From Gordonia alkanivorans NBRC 16433 (GTDB lineage: Bacteria > Actinomycetota > Actinomycetes > Mycobacteriales > Mycobacteriaceae): a stretch of 64,000 nt of DNA. The DNA is taken from contig NZ_BACI01000067.1 of the NCBI RefSeq assembly GCF_000225505.1, positions 47,840-111,839 on the forward strand, given 5' to 3'. The number at the start of each line of letters is the position of its first letter. Positions within the stretch are counted from its first letter, which is position 1. The position numbers and the translations under genes are program-made. The notes beneath the pieces are model-generated. The model saw only the letters and a list, made by a program, of their open reading frames with translations. It searched no databases and had not been told where the DNA came from. Below are positions 18,430 through 27,296 of the stretch, piece after piece.

Positions 18430-18560
18430 GCCTGTACGGGGAATCCGGTGAGAATCCGGAGCGGTCGCGCCACTGTGAACGACAACGCCGGACGCGGTCG
18501 AGGATTTCGACGGCGCCTGGGGAAGACGTGAGTCAGGATGCCGTGCCGGCGCCAAAAGAT
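18430..18560 (+). promoter_or_regulatory. Cobalamin (B12) riboswitch
   Basis: The leader contains the conserved riboswitch pieces in order: GGGGAATCCGGTG near 18438, AATCCGGAGCGG near 18453, CGCCACTGTGA near 18469, and the B12-box GAGTCAGGATGCCGTGCC at 18530-18547. It precedes cbtB by about 45 bases. Adenosylcobalamin binding would be expected to shut off the cobalt transport genes. Boundaries are approximate. Confidence 0.9.
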
Positions 18561-18602
18561 CCGACACACTCACCGACGCGAGATCGGCGAAAGGACAATC
18601 CC

Positions 18603-18836
18603 ATGACGTCTCCCCGTACGGCCGAAGCAGTCAAGTCACCCACCCGTGCGATTTCGGTACCGAACCTGTCGGTCGCGAGCGCAGCGCTCTGGCTGAGCCT
18701 CACGGTCCTCCTGGCCGGGCTCGCCTACTACTTCCTCGGCTACGACCAAGGTGTCGTGTCGGTCTTCGGGGAGAACACCTATGTGCACGAGTTCGTGCAC
18801 GACTCCCGCCACTTCCTCGGCTTTCCCTGCCACTGA
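18603..18836 (+). CDS. cbtB: CbtB-family small cobalt-transport protein
   Basis: 77 residues: a short cytoplasmic N-terminus, one membrane segment at about residues 24-47, and a C-terminal tail HEFVHDSRHFLGFPCH with four His and one Cys, the putative cobalt ligands of the CbtB family. The ATG follows AAAGGA. Placement directly behind a B12 riboswitch and before cbtA supports a role in cobalt uptake for cobalamin synthesis. The transport role of CbtAB is a genomic prediction from the literature, not shown by sequence alone. Confidence 0.9.
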   Translation: MTSPRTAEAVKSPTRAISVPNLSVASAALWLSLTVLLAGLAYYFLGYDQGVVSVFGENTYVHEFVHDSRHFLGFPCH

Positions 18837-18888
18837 GCGTTCACCGCACTGCGTCGGCCTGACTCTCACAACGTAGGGACAAGTTCAC

Positions 18889-19716
18889 ATGGAGAAGAAA
18901 CTCATCGGCGCAGGTCTGCTCTCGGGCCTGATCGCCGGCATCATCTCGTTCGTCTTCGCACGGTTCTACCTCGAACCCGTGGTGTCGAAGGCCGTCGACT
19001 ACGAGGGTGAACGCTCGGAAGCCGAAGAGGCGCTGGCACATACGGTCGGCGGCCATTCGCACGGCGACGGCGGCGAGGTCTTCACCCGCGCCATGCAGGA
19101 GAATCTGGGCGCCGGCGTCGGAAACCTGGTGTTCGCCCTGTGCATGGGCGCGTTCTTCGGGGTCGCCTTCACCGTGCTGTGGAGTTACCTCGGCAACCGG
19201 TATCCGGCCACCGATGCCCGCGCGGTCGCCGGGGCGCTCGGCGCGATCGGTTTCGTCGCCGTCTTCGGTGTTCCGTTCTTCGCCTACCCGGCCAACCCGC
19301 CTGCGGTCGGGGACGACGACACGATCGGGGAACGGACGGGTGCATTCCTGACCGTCACGATCGCGTCGGTCGTGCTGATGATCGTGGCCGTCGCACTCGC
19401 GCTGTGGTTGCGGCCGAGGATCGGCGGACTGGTGTCGGCCGTCGTGGGCGGTGCCGCGTACGTGATCGCGGTCGGCGTCACCATCGCGCTGCTGCCGTCG
19501 TTCGACGAGGTGCCCGAGCCGGTGCGCACCGACGCCGGCCAGATCGTGTTCCCCGGCTTCCCGGCGGACGTCGTCGCCGACTTCCGCGTGTACACGATCA
19601 CCAACCAGGTGATCCTCTGGACGGTGCTGACGGTGACCTTCGCGCTGATCCTCGGCGCGATGGCGCGGTCGAAGAGCTCCAGCACGTCGCCGACGGTCGA
19701 CGCCGTGCAGAGCTGA
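18889..19716 (+). CDS. cbtA: CbtA-family cobalt-transport membrane protein
   Basis: 275 residues with about six membrane segments (near residues 5-25, 84-104, 115-137, 150-172, 180-202, 240-260). A His-rich stretch GGHSHGDGGE near residue 54, between the first two segments, is typical of CbtA. It follows cbtB after 52 bases and is under the same riboswitch. The predicted job is cobalt import together with CbtB. Confidence 0.9.
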   Translation: MEKKLIGAGLLSGLIAGIISFVFARFYLEPVVSKAVDYEGERSEAEEALAHTVGGHSHGDGGEVFTRAMQENLGAGVGNLVFALCMGAFFGVAFTVLWSYLGNRYPATDARAVAGALGAIGFVAVFGVPFFAYPANPPAVGDDDTIGERTGAFLTVTIASVVLMIVAVALALWLRPRIGGLVSAVVGGAAYVIAVGVTIALLPSFDEVPEPVRTDAGQIVFPGFPADVVADFRVYTITNQVILWTVLTVTFALILGAMARSKSSSTSPTVDAVQS

Positions 19717-19734
19717 CCGCGCACTGCCATTCCT

Positions 19735-20259
19735 GTGCAGATCATCACCGCCGGGCGCACCGGTCCCAATCGATCGGTGCGCTTCGGCGGTGACGCGTCG
19801 CTGGACGACCGCGGCCGCCGTGACGTCGAAGCGCTCGCCGCGTCCCTCGTCGGGCCGGTGTCCTTCTGCGGGCCCGAGCCCGCGACACTCGAGAGCGCCC
19901 GGCTCCTGGGTGGTCGGGTCGAGGTCGACGACGCGCTTCGCACGCTCGATGTCGGGAACTGGGCGGGATCGGCGCCCGAGGACATCGATCCACGCGAGCT
20001 CGCGGCCTTCTTCACCGATCCGGCGGCCCGGCCCCATGGCGGCGAGAGTGTCGAGGCGTTCGTGCGACGGGTGCACGACTGGCGCGACCGCACGATCACC
20101 GTCGGGGCGTCGATCGTCGTGGCCATGCCCGTCGCGCAGGCACTTCTGTGCGACGACGCCACGGGATACTTCCGGTGCGAGGTCCGGCCGGCGGCCTGCT
20201 ACCACTGGCCGCCCCTGAGAATTCGCCCTGAAGAAACAGAATCGGGCGGACGTACCTAG
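19735..20259 (+). CDS. Histidine-phosphatase-like protein lacking the RHG motif
   Basis: 174 residues beginning at GTG 19735, 18 bases after cbtA. The arrangement (N-R-x-R-x-G-G-D, L-x-x-x-G, FVRRVHDWRD, IVVAMP) is that of phosphoglycerate-mutase/histidine phosphatases. The catalytic Arg-His-Gly at the first strand is replaced by AGRTG, so the phospho-accepting histidine is missing, and the late catalytic His is also not clear. Phosphatase activity is therefore doubtful. The position under the B12 riboswitch is notable because the cobalamin enzyme CobC belongs to the same superfamily. Confidence 0.7.
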   Translation: MQIITAGRTGPNRSVRFGGDASLDDRGRRDVEALAASLVGPVSFCGPEPATLESARLLGGRVEVDDALRTLDVGNWAGSAPEDIDPRELAAFFTDPAARPHGGESVEAFVRRVHDWRDRTITVGASIVVAMPVAQALLCDDATGYFRCEVRPAACYHWPPLRIRPEETESGGRT

Positions 20260-20299
20260 ACATCGTGAGTGACTCCTGACACAGTTGAGTCGGCAAAAC

Positions 20300-20313
20300 T
20301 GAAACGTGTTCGC
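20300..20313. promoter_or_regulatory. Weak KstR-like site upstream of the acyl-CoA dehydrogenase
   Basis: TGAAACGTGTTCGC matches the KstR pattern T-NN-AAC-NN-GTT-NN-A except at the final base, and lies 32 bases before the ATG at 20345. Flanking symmetry is poor. Confidence 0.2.
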
Positions 20314-20344
20314 CCCCGGCGGGCACTGTCTGGGGAGAGTGACG

Positions 20345-21571
20345 ATGTTCGAGTGGTCCGATGAAGATCTGATGGTGCGGGATGCGCTGCGCGCGTTCAT
20401 CGACAAGGAGATCCGGCCACATCTCGACGAGCTCGAGTCCGGCGTGCTGCCTCCGTACGACATCACCCGCAAGCTGCTGTCGACCTTCGGGGTCGACGCG
20501 ATGGCCAAGGACGCGCTGGAAAAGGAACTCGAGACAGAGGCCAACGGGGAGAAGAAGAAATCGTCCGGCGAGGGTGGTGGCATGGGCGGTTCGATGTTCA
20601 TGATGGTCAACATCGAGCTTGCCGGTGTGTGCCTGGGCCTCGTCGCCTCGCTCGGTGTGAGCATGGGCCTGACCGCCTCGACGATCCGGGGCAAGGGCAC
20701 GCTCGCCCAGAAGAAGCGCTGGCTGCCCGAGCTGGTCACCATGGAGAAGGTCGGCGCCTGGGCGATCACCGAACCCGATTCGGGCTCCGACGCTCTCGGC
20801 GGCATGAAGACCACGGTCCGCCGCGACGGTGACGACTACATCCTGAACGGCCAGAAGACGTTCATCACCAACGGCCCGTACGCCGACACCATCGTCGTGT
20901 TCGCGAAGCTCGACGACGGCAGCGGTACCCCCATGCGTGACCGCAAGGTGCTGTCCTTCGTCCTCGACAAGGGGATGCCGGGCCTGACGCAGGGCAAGCC
21001 GTTCAAGAAGATGGGCATGATGAGCTCGCCGACCGGCGAGCTGTTCTTCGACAACGTCCGGGTCGGCAAGGACCGTCTGCTCGGCGAGACCGAGGACACC
21101 GGTGAGGATTCGCGCGGCTCCGAAGGCGCGAAGGCCGGGTTCACCGCCGAACGAGTCGGCATCGCCGCGCTCTCGCTGGGCATCATCAACGAGGCACAAC
21201 GACTGTCGATCGACTACGCCAAGACGCGCAAGCTGTGGGGTCAGGAGATCGCCCAGTTCCAGCTCATCCAGCTCAAGCTCGCCGAGATGGAGATCGCCCG
21301 GATCAACGTGCAGAACATGCTCTTCAGCGCGATCGAGCGCGGCAAGGCGGGTAAGCCGCTGAGCCTGTCGGAGGCGTCGGCGATGAAGCTCTACTCGTCG
21401 AAGGCCGCCACCGATGTCGCGATGGAGGCCGTCCAGCTCTTCGGCGGCAACGGCTACATGGCCGAGTACCGCGTCGAGCAGCTCGCGCGAGATGCCAAGT
21501 CGCTCATGATCTACGCCGGCAGCAACGAGATCCAGGTGACCCACGTCGCCAAGGGGCTGCTGCGCGGTTGA
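20345..21571 (+). CDS. Acyl-CoA dehydrogenase
   Basis: 408 residues. It dehydrogenates an acyl-CoA to enoyl-CoA with FAD. Motifs: AWAITEPDSGSDALG (FAD/substrate segment), FTAERVGIAALSLGI, and the C-terminal signature QLFGGNGYMAEYRVEQLARDAK... The usual catalytic Glu of YEGT is Ala here (IYAGSNEI), while a Glu is present in FTAERV at the alternative position used in isovaleryl-CoA and long-chain enzymes. A 25-residue Lys/Gly-rich insert (near residues 55-80) is unusual. The ATG at 20345 is preferred over the GTG at 20339 by spacing to GGGGAG. Confidence 0.9.
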   Translation: MFEWSDEDLMVRDALRAFIDKEIRPHLDELESGVLPPYDITRKLLSTFGVDAMAKDALEKELETEANGEKKKSSGEGGGMGGSMFMMVNIELAGVCLGLVASLGVSMGLTASTIRGKGTLAQKKRWLPELVTMEKVGAWAITEPDSGSDALGGMKTTVRRDGDDYILNGQKTFITNGPYADTIVVFAKLDDGSGTPMRDRKVLSFVLDKGMPGLTQGKPFKKMGMMSSPTGELFFDNVRVGKDRLLGETEDTGEDSRGSEGAKAGFTAERVGIAALSLGIINEAQRLSIDYAKTRKLWGQEIAQFQLIQLKLAEMEIARINVQNMLFSAIERGKAGKPLSLSEASAMKLYSSKAATDVAMEAVQLFGGNGYMAEYRVEQLARDAKSLMIYAGSNEIQVTHVAKGLLRG

Positions 21572-21588
21572 TGCACCGGGAGAGGTGA

Positions 21589-21620
21589 CGGCCCCGGCAG
21601 CTCTGCCGGGGCCGTTTTTT
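21589..21620 (+). terminator. Rho-independent terminator of the acyl-CoA dehydrogenase
   Basis: A perfect 12-bp GC-rich stem (CGGCCCCGGCAG and its complement) is followed directly by six T residues, starting 18 bases after the stop. It is the only textbook intrinsic terminator seen in this window. Confidence 0.9.
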
Positions 21621-21741
21621 CACGGCCTGATTGCGGACCGGCGCAATTCTGGGCCCGGTTCGGCGCATTCGGATGTGAACGTGCGCCCGGCGGTCGACAA
21701 TTCGACGTGACTCGCCCAGTCCGTCGAGGAAAGAGGTGGCG

Positions 21742-21900
21742 ATGTCAGCAGGTGGGTACCGCGCGTATCCGGTGGCGACGAAGCTCGTTTCCGGTCGCAT
21801 TCGTCAAATCGGGCAAATCGTAGGTTTCCGGTATTTCTCTTCGTGTCTGGAGTTCGGGACCTCGCTGTGCTGCCCATGCCGTTCCGCGATGGTGAGGTGA
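21742..21900 (+). CDS. Possible small Cys-rich protein upstream of ppk2
   Basis: A 52-codon frame starts at an ATG 4 bases after AAAGAGG and stops three bases before the ppk2 ATG. The product begins MSAGGYRAYPVATK and has four cysteines near its end (SSC, LCCPC). Codon usage is less GC-biased than in neighbours, so it may be a leader peptide or chance. It occupies most of the 332-base space between the acyl-CoA dehydrogenase and ppk2; the rest, after the terminator, shows no other gene. Confidence 0.35.
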   Translation: MSAGGYRAYPVATKLVSGRIRQIGQIVGFRYFSSCLEFGTSLCCPCRSAMVR

Positions 21901-21903
21901 ACG

Positions 21904-22761
21904 ATGGGTGGGAAGAAGCACCGGGAGATGTCTCCCGAACTGTCAGCGACCGGAGAGCTGGTCGGTGGTCGACCGGACGGGTCCGCCGGTCCGATGTCGG
22001 ACAAGGCATACCGGAAGGCGCTCAAACCCCTGCATGCCGAACTGGTGGCGATGCAGGAATGGGTCAGGTCGTCGGGGGCCAAGGTGTGCGTGGTCTTCAA
22101 GGGTCGGGACACGGCAGGCAAGGGGGGTGTCATCAAGGCGATCACGGCGCGGGTGAGCCCGCGAGTGTTCCGCACCGTCGCGCTGCCCGTCCCGTCCGAA
22201 CGTGAGAAGTCGCAGCTGTATCTCCAGCGGTATGTACCGCACCTTCCGGCAGCGGGTGAGGTCGTCATCTTCGACCGGAGTTGGTACAACCGTGCCGGGA
22301 TCGAGCGTGTGCTCGGATTCTGCACGGAGGAACAGGTCCACCAGTTCCTGGAATACACCCCGAGTGTCGAGCGGGCGATGGTCGAGTCGGGGATCATCCT
22401 CCTGAAGTACTGGCTCGAGGTCAGCCAGGAGCAGCAGACCCAGCGCCTGCAGAGTCGCATCGACGATCCGCGCAAGACCTGGAAGCTGTCGAAGACCGAT
22501 CTCGAATCCTACAGCCGTTGGTACGACTTCTCCCGGGCTCGCGACGAGATGTTCCGCTACACCGACACCGGTTGGGCACCTTGGTATGTCACCTCCAATG
22601 ACGACAAAAAACGCGGTCGGCTCAACGTGATCAGCCATCTCCTCGGTCAGGTGCCCTACGACCCGTTGGAACGTCCCGAGGTCACATTGCCGAAGCGGCA
22701 GAAGGCGCACGGCTACCGACAGCCGGACCAGGCGCTGCACTGGATTCCCACTCCCTACTAG
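21904..22761 (+). CDS. ppk2: Polyphosphate kinase 2
   Basis: 285 residues. It transfers phosphate between polyphosphate and nucleotides. Walker A GRDTAGKGG lies at residues 68-76, and the Walker B/lid segment IFDRSWYNRAG near residues 121-131; KLSKTDLESYSRWYDFSRARDEM is the conserved PPK2 helix region. A single PPK2 domain indicates a class I or II enzyme; the class cannot be told here. The ribosome binding site is GAGG, seven bases before the ATG. Confidence 0.93.
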   Translation: MGGKKHREMSPELSATGELVGGRPDGSAGPMSDKAYRKALKPLHAELVAMQEWVRSSGAKVCVVFKGRDTAGKGGVIKAITARVSPRVFRTVALPVPSEREKSQLYLQRYVPHLPAAGEVVIFDRSWYNRAGIERVLGFCTEEQVHQFLEYTPSVERAMVESGIILLKYWLEVSQEQQTQRLQSRIDDPRKTWKLSKTDLESYSRWYDFSRARDEMFRYTDTGWAPWYVTSNDDKKRGRLNVISHLLGQVPYDPLERPEVTLPKRQKAHGYRQPDQALHWIPTPY

Positions 22762-22818
22762 GCGCGGTGACATGACCGGTGATCAGTGCGTCGCCGTCGC
22801 ACCGCGGCGGGCACGCGC

Positions 22819-24555
22819 ATGAGCGGCGTCGCCACGCTGTGGCGCCTTCCAGGGCTCGCGACGGCCCGGAGCTACAAACGCGAGTGGCTTCGTACAGACG
22901 TCACCGCCGGGCTGGTGCTGACCGCGCTCCTGATCCCTGCCGGGATGGGTTACGCCGAAGCCGCCGGGCTGCCCGCGTATGCCGGGCTGTGGGCGACGAT
23001 CGTGCCGCTGACGGCTTACGCCGTGGTCGGACCGTCGAAGATCCTTGTGCTCGGCCCGGATTCGTCGCTCGCGCCGCTGATCGCCGCAGCGGTGCTGCCG
23101 CTGGCCGCCGTCGGTGACCCGGAGGACGCTCTGGCGCTCGCCGGGATCCTCGCCGTACTGGTCGGGGCGATTCTCGTCCTGGGCGGATTCCTCCGGCTCG
23201 GCTTCGTCACCGAACTCCTCTCCAAGCCGCTGAGACTCGGGTACCTCAACGCGATCGCGCTCATCGTCGTCATCGGACAGCTGCCGAAGCTGTTGGGCTT
23301 CTCGGTCGACGCCTCGGGTCTGTTCGAGGAGGTCGGCGCGATCGTCACCTCGGTGCTGGACGGGAAGACCGACACGGTTGCCGCCGCGATGGGATTCGCC
23401 GGTCTCGTCGTGATTGTCGCGTTCCGGCGGTGGCTCGCACGGGTACCGGGTGTCCTCGTCGCCGTGGTCGGTTCGATCGTGGTGACGGCCGTGCTCGGGC
23501 TCGACGACGACATCGGGATGGTCGGCGCCCTGCCGGCAGGTCTGCCCCTTCCTCAGTACGGCGGGACCGACTGGAACGACGTGCTCTCGCTTCTCGGGCC
23601 GGCCGCGGGAATCGCGCTCATCGCCTTCGCCGACTCCGGCGTGCTCTCACGGACATTCGCCGCCCGGCGCGGTGAGGATGTCGACGGGAGTACGGAGATG
23701 AAGGCGATCGGAACGGCCAACATCGCCTCCGGCCTGTTCGGCGGATTCCCCATCTCCGCCAGCGGTTCACGTACGCCGGTCGCCGAACAGGCCGGCGCAC
23801 GCACGCAACTCGCGGGAGTGGTCGGGGCGGCCGCGGTGCTGGTCTTCGTCCTCGTGGCTCCCGGCGTCACCGCCTATCTACCCGACGCCACGCTGGCGGC
23901 GGTCGTGATCGTCGCGGCGACCGCGCTCATCGACATATTCGGAATGGTCCGGATCTGGCGGTTGAGCAAGCTCGAATTCGGTTTGGCGGCAGCCGCTTTC
24001 GTCGGCGTCGCGCTCGTGGGTGTGCTCGAGGGCATCCTGGTCGCGATCGGGTTGTCCTTCGTGGCCGTGGTGGCGAGGGCCTGGCAGCCCTATCGTACGG
24101 AGCTGGTGGAGCTGGAGGGAACGGGCTTTCTCGATGTCACCCGGCATCCGGAGGGACGCCGGATTCCCGGGCTCGTGCTGGTCCGCTTCGACGCACCGCT
24201 GTTCTTCGCCAACGGCAAGATCTTCGCCGCGCACGTCCGGGATGTGGTGGCGCACAGCGAGCCACCGGTCAAGTGGGTCGTCGTCGCAGCCGAACCGATC
24301 ACCGGTCTCGACACCACCGCCGTCGACGAGCTCATCGATCTCGACCGTGCACTCGAATCGTCCTCGATCCGTCTGGTGTTCGCGGAGCTGAAGGGACCGG
24401 TGAAGGACAAACTCATCCGCTTCGTCGTCGACGGCCGGTTCGACGAGGACCGGTTCTTCCCGACGGTCGAGTCGGCTGTCGAGGCATATCGGAGCGTCCA
24501 ATCGCCGCCCGGGTCGGCCCCCGACTCAACCCCTGACCGCTCCGGGCCGGAGTAG
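22819..24555 (+). CDS. SulP-family anion transporter with STAS domain
   Basis: 578 residues from the ATG at 22819. An N-terminal transporter domain with about 10-12 membrane segments contains the SulP signature (GLVLTALLIPAGMGYAEAAGLP near residue 32), and a cytoplasmic STAS domain starts near residue 430 (VLVRFDAPLFFANGKIF). Such proteins carry sulfate, bicarbonate or dicarboxylates; the substrate is not evident. It follows ppk2 by 57 bases and may be co-transcribed. Its last 30 bases overlap the end of the convergent kinase-like gene. Confidence 0.9.
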   Translation: MSGVATLWRLPGLATARSYKREWLRTDVTAGLVLTALLIPAGMGYAEAAGLPAYAGLWATIVPLTAYAVVGPSKILVLGPDSSLAPLIAAAVLPLAAVGDPEDALALAGILAVLVGAILVLGGFLRLGFVTELLSKPLRLGYLNAIALIVVIGQLPKLLGFSVDASGLFEEVGAIVTSVLDGKTDTVAAAMGFAGLVVIVAFRRWLARVPGVLVAVVGSIVVTAVLGLDDDIGMVGALPAGLPLPQYGGTDWNDVLSLLGPAAGIALIAFADSGVLSRTFAARRGEDVDGSTEMKAIGTANIASGLFGGFPISASGSRTPVAEQAGARTQLAGVVGAAAVLVFVLVAPGVTAYLPDATLAAVVIVAATALIDIFGMVRIWRLSKLEFGLAAAAFVGVALVGVLEGILVAIGLSFVAVVARAWQPYRTELVELEGTGFLDVTRHPEGRRIPGLVLVRFDAPLFFANGKIFAAHVRDVVAHSEPPVKWVVVAAEPITGLDTTAVDELIDLDRALESSSIRLVFAELKGPVKDKLIRFVVDGRFDEDRFFPTVESAVEAYRSVQSPPGSAPDSTPDRSGPE

Positions 24556-25863
24556 ATTCCACAGTCGGACCCAGTCCAGTTGCGGTGGTGCGACGCGGAT
24601 CTCCGGGCGCTCGCGTGGAACACGGACCCGCAGTGCCGCGGGGGAGATGGTGCAGCGCACCGGTGTCCGGAGTCGCACCGACTCGCCGTCGATGCCGACC
24701 GGGATCTCCGCGGCGTCGGCCTCGACGACGACCTCGGTCGCCGTCCGCTGTACGAGTCCCTGTCCGTGGCCGCGTCGGAGCAGCCCCACCGCCTGCCGGG
24801 TGTCGGCGACCGACACCGTCACCACACCGAGCAGGCCGGAATCGATCCGCGTGCGCCGCCCCAGGCCGGCCACGTCATTCGTGGCGTAGGGGCCGTTGCT
24901 CACCAGGATCGCCTGCGGCCCGGTCACGGTGTCGTCGCCGATGCGGGCGCGCAGGCCGGTGCCGGTGACGCCGCCGAGGAGGTCCGGCAGCATCCGCAGG
25001 ACCGTCCGGGTCTTGTCGTCCCGGTACTGCGGACTCTGCACGACCTCTGCGTAGACGCCGAACGACGCGTTGTTGACGAATGGATGCCCGTTGATCCAGC
25101 CGAGGTCGACATGCACCTCGACCCCGTCGTGGAGGGCGTCCAGGCAGCGTGCGGGGTCCTTCCGGTCCAGCCCGAGGTCGAGGGCGAAGTGGTTACGTGT
25201 GCCGGCGCTGATCACGAGGAACGGCACGTGGTACTCCGCTGCGACAGCCGCGACCAGCGCCTGCGTGCCGTCGCCGCCCGCCACGCCCAACAGGTCGGCT
25301 CCCCGGCGGACCGCGTCCCCCGCCAACTCCGTGACGTCGAGATGCTCGGGCCCGCTCAGCAGTGCGACCTCGGCGCCGAGTGCCTCGGCACGGCGTGGCA
25401 GGTCGAAGCGGACGACCTTACCGCCACCCGAGCGCGGATTCATCACCAGGAAGGGATGGAGCACCGGCGGGGCCGGATGCTCCGGCATGAGCGACTGGGC
25501 CGGAGTCGGTCGCAACGCTCGCCGCGCGCAGGCGATCGCGACGACGACGAGCGCCGCGGACACGATCACGACCCAGAGCTGACCTTCGCGGATCAGGTAG
25601 ATCGCCACGAACGGGAGTGGCAGGACGACGACGACAGCGGCCAGTGCACGGACCGCGCCGCGGCTGATCAGGAACCAGTAGGCCGCTACGACGATGACGA
25701 CCGTGCAGATCACGCAGACCAGCAGAAGCGTGAGGAGTGCCCGCAGTCCCGATACCGCGATCGGCAGGAGGATCGCGACGATCACGGCCGCGAGTGCGGC
25801 GCGGGCCCACCATCGTCGGGACACGGGACGCTCGTCGACGGCCGCCGCCGTTTCCACGTTCAT
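24526..25863 (-). CDS. Membrane-anchored diacylglycerol/lipid kinase-like protein
   Basis: 445 residues. Three to four membrane segments occupy residues 17-115, followed by a DAGK/YegS-type catalytic domain with NPRSGGGK (near 141), GGDGT (near 193) and SAGTRNHFALDLG. The domain phosphorylates diacylglycerol or a related lipid; the membrane N-terminus places it at the inner membrane. It follows the gene at 25880 by 16 bases, likely in one operon. It ends inside the SulP gene's 3' end on the other strand. Confidence 0.85.
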   Translation of the reverse strand: MNVETAAAVDERPVSRRWWARAALAAVIVAILLPIAVSGLRALLTLLLVCVICTVVIVVAAYWFLISRGAVRALAAVVVVLPLPFVAIYLIREGQLWVVIVSAALVVVAIACARRALRPTPAQSLMPEHPAPPVLHPFLVMNPRSGGGKVVRFDLPRRAEALGAEVALLSGPEHLDVTELAGDAVRRGADLLGVAGGDGTQALVAAVAAEYHVPFLVISAGTRNHFALDLGLDRKDPARCLDALHDGVEVHVDLGWINGHPFVNNASFGVYAEVVQSPQYRDDKTRTVLRMLPDLLGGVTGTGLRARIGDDTVTGPQAILVSNGPYATNDVAGLGRRTRIDSGLLGVVTVSVADTRQAVGLLRRGHGQGLVQRTATEVVVEADAAEIPVGIDGESVRLRTPVRCTISPAALRVRVPRERPEIRVAPPQLDWVRLWNLLRPGAVRG

Positions 25864-25879
25864 GACGCCGCAGCCTCGG

Positions 25880-27277
25880 TCATGTCGCCGCGTCGTCCGG
25901 GCCCGCCCGGGCCGGGCGGATCACGATCTCCACGACGAGCAGTGCGATCAGCCCACACATGACGATGAGCAACACCACCAGTCCGGTGGGATAGTTCCAG
26001 AACATCAGCAGCAGTACGCCGACGCCGATGATCGCGGCCCGTAACGCGATTCGAGCACGATAGGCGGTCGTCTCGAAGGCATTCGGAGGTCGTGATTTCC
26101 GAAGGTTCTGGAGTTTGTCGAGTCCGCCGGAGAATCCGTGCCGGACCGCGACCGCCGATGCGGAGCCACCGATCAGGAAGGCGCCGATCGCCACCACGAG
26201 CCCGAGGACGGCCACGGCACGCAGTGCGAGCCGGAGTGGTTCGGTGACGGCGTCGGCGATGGCGGTCGCGGCGTCGGGGGACAGGACGTCGGGCGGGATG
26301 TCGTCGAGATACAGTGCGCGCGCGACGATCAGCGCGATCGCCAGGGTCAGCATGGCCAGGACCAGGGTCAGGCCGACCACGGACAGCGCACGTAGGCGTC
26401 GACCCCTCGGTGCCGCCGCGACGGCACCGAGGGCGCACGCGATCGCGAGCCACGGCAGGACGTCGGCGGCGGTGTCGAGCGCGGACACCGCGCGTTGCGC
26501 CCGAACCAGTTCGGGTGACCGGAACAGGACGAATTCCTTGTCGACCGCCGGGATCTTCTCGGCAAAGGTGAATCCGCGGTCCAGAAGACGCTGCTTGACG
26601 TTGTCGATCACGGTGCCCAGAGAGATGCTCACCGTTCCCGACTCGTCGACGGAGACCGAGGACGGCCCCACCTCACCGGTCACCACGGAGACCAGGGCGG
26701 TGTGGCCCCGGCGGTTCGCCTCCACCCACAGGGTCTCGAACTGGTCGCTCTCGACCAGGGACGCCACCGTCTGCTGCACGAAGGTGCGGGCCTGAGCGGC
26801 GAGAACGGGCGCCAATCCGTCGATGGCACGGTCCACGCGGGGGGCGGTCTCCGTGGCCGGTACCGCATCGGTCAGTGCGTTGAGCGCGGACGCGGTCAGC
26901 GCCTCGACGTCGATGCGGGTGAAGATTTCGTCGGTGACGGTGTTGGTGATCTCCTGCTGCAGCGCCGGATCCGAGGCCAGCGGTGCGACTGTCGTCACGT
27001 ATCGGTCGGTGTCGAGGATCTCGCCGCGGACGAATCGGGACGTCACCGAGAGGATGGCCAGCAGGGCGACCAGGACACACAAGATTCCCACCGCGACCCA
27101 GCGCCAGGTCGTGCGCCGTTTGGTGGTCTCCGGCGGTGCGGTCCCACCGGTGTCGGCACTCGCGCGCAGTGTCGCGACCTCGGCGCGCAACTGCTCGAGT
27201 TCGGCACGTTCCGACGCGCTGATCGAGCCGGTACTCCCGGGGGGATCTTGATCGGGCCCAGGGTTCTCCGTGTTCAT
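25880..27277 (-). CDS. Integral membrane protein of unknown function
   Basis: 465 residues. An acidic, coiled N-terminus (SERAELEQLRAEVATLRA) is followed by a membrane segment near residues 60-80, a large extracytoplasmic helical domain (about 85-270) and five further segments in the C-terminal half. Actinobacteria carry many such uncharacterised proteins. It belongs to a run of three minus-strand membrane genes (24526-27722) with short spacers. No enzyme motif was found. Confidence 0.8.
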   Translation of the reverse strand: MNTENPGPDQDPPGSTGSISASERAELEQLRAEVATLRASADTGGTAPPETTKRRTTWRWVAVGILCVLVALLAILSVTSRFVRGEILDTDRYVTTVAPLASDPALQQEITNTVTDEIFTRIDVEALTASALNALTDAVPATETAPRVDRAIDGLAPVLAAQARTFVQQTVASLVESDQFETLWVEANRRGHTALVSVVTGEVGPSSVSVDESGTVSISLGTVIDNVKQRLLDRGFTFAEKIPAVDKEFVLFRSPELVRAQRAVSALDTAADVLPWLAIACALGAVAAAPRGRRLRALSVVGLTLVLAMLTLAIALIVARALYLDDIPPDVLSPDAATAIADAVTEPLRLALRAVAVLGLVVAIGAFLIGGSASAVAVRHGFSGGLDKLQNLRKSRPPNAFETTAYRARIALRAAIIGVGVLLLMFWNYPTGLVVLLIVMCGLIALLVVEIVIRPARAGPDDAAT

Positions 27278-27296
27278 GGGCCGGCGCCGGTCGGCG

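Noticed and set aside
18603..19716. Cobalamin-independent methionine synthase or B12 biosynthesis gene after the riboswitch
   Set aside because: The products are short membrane proteins with the His-rich CbtB tail and CbtA loop, not enzymes.
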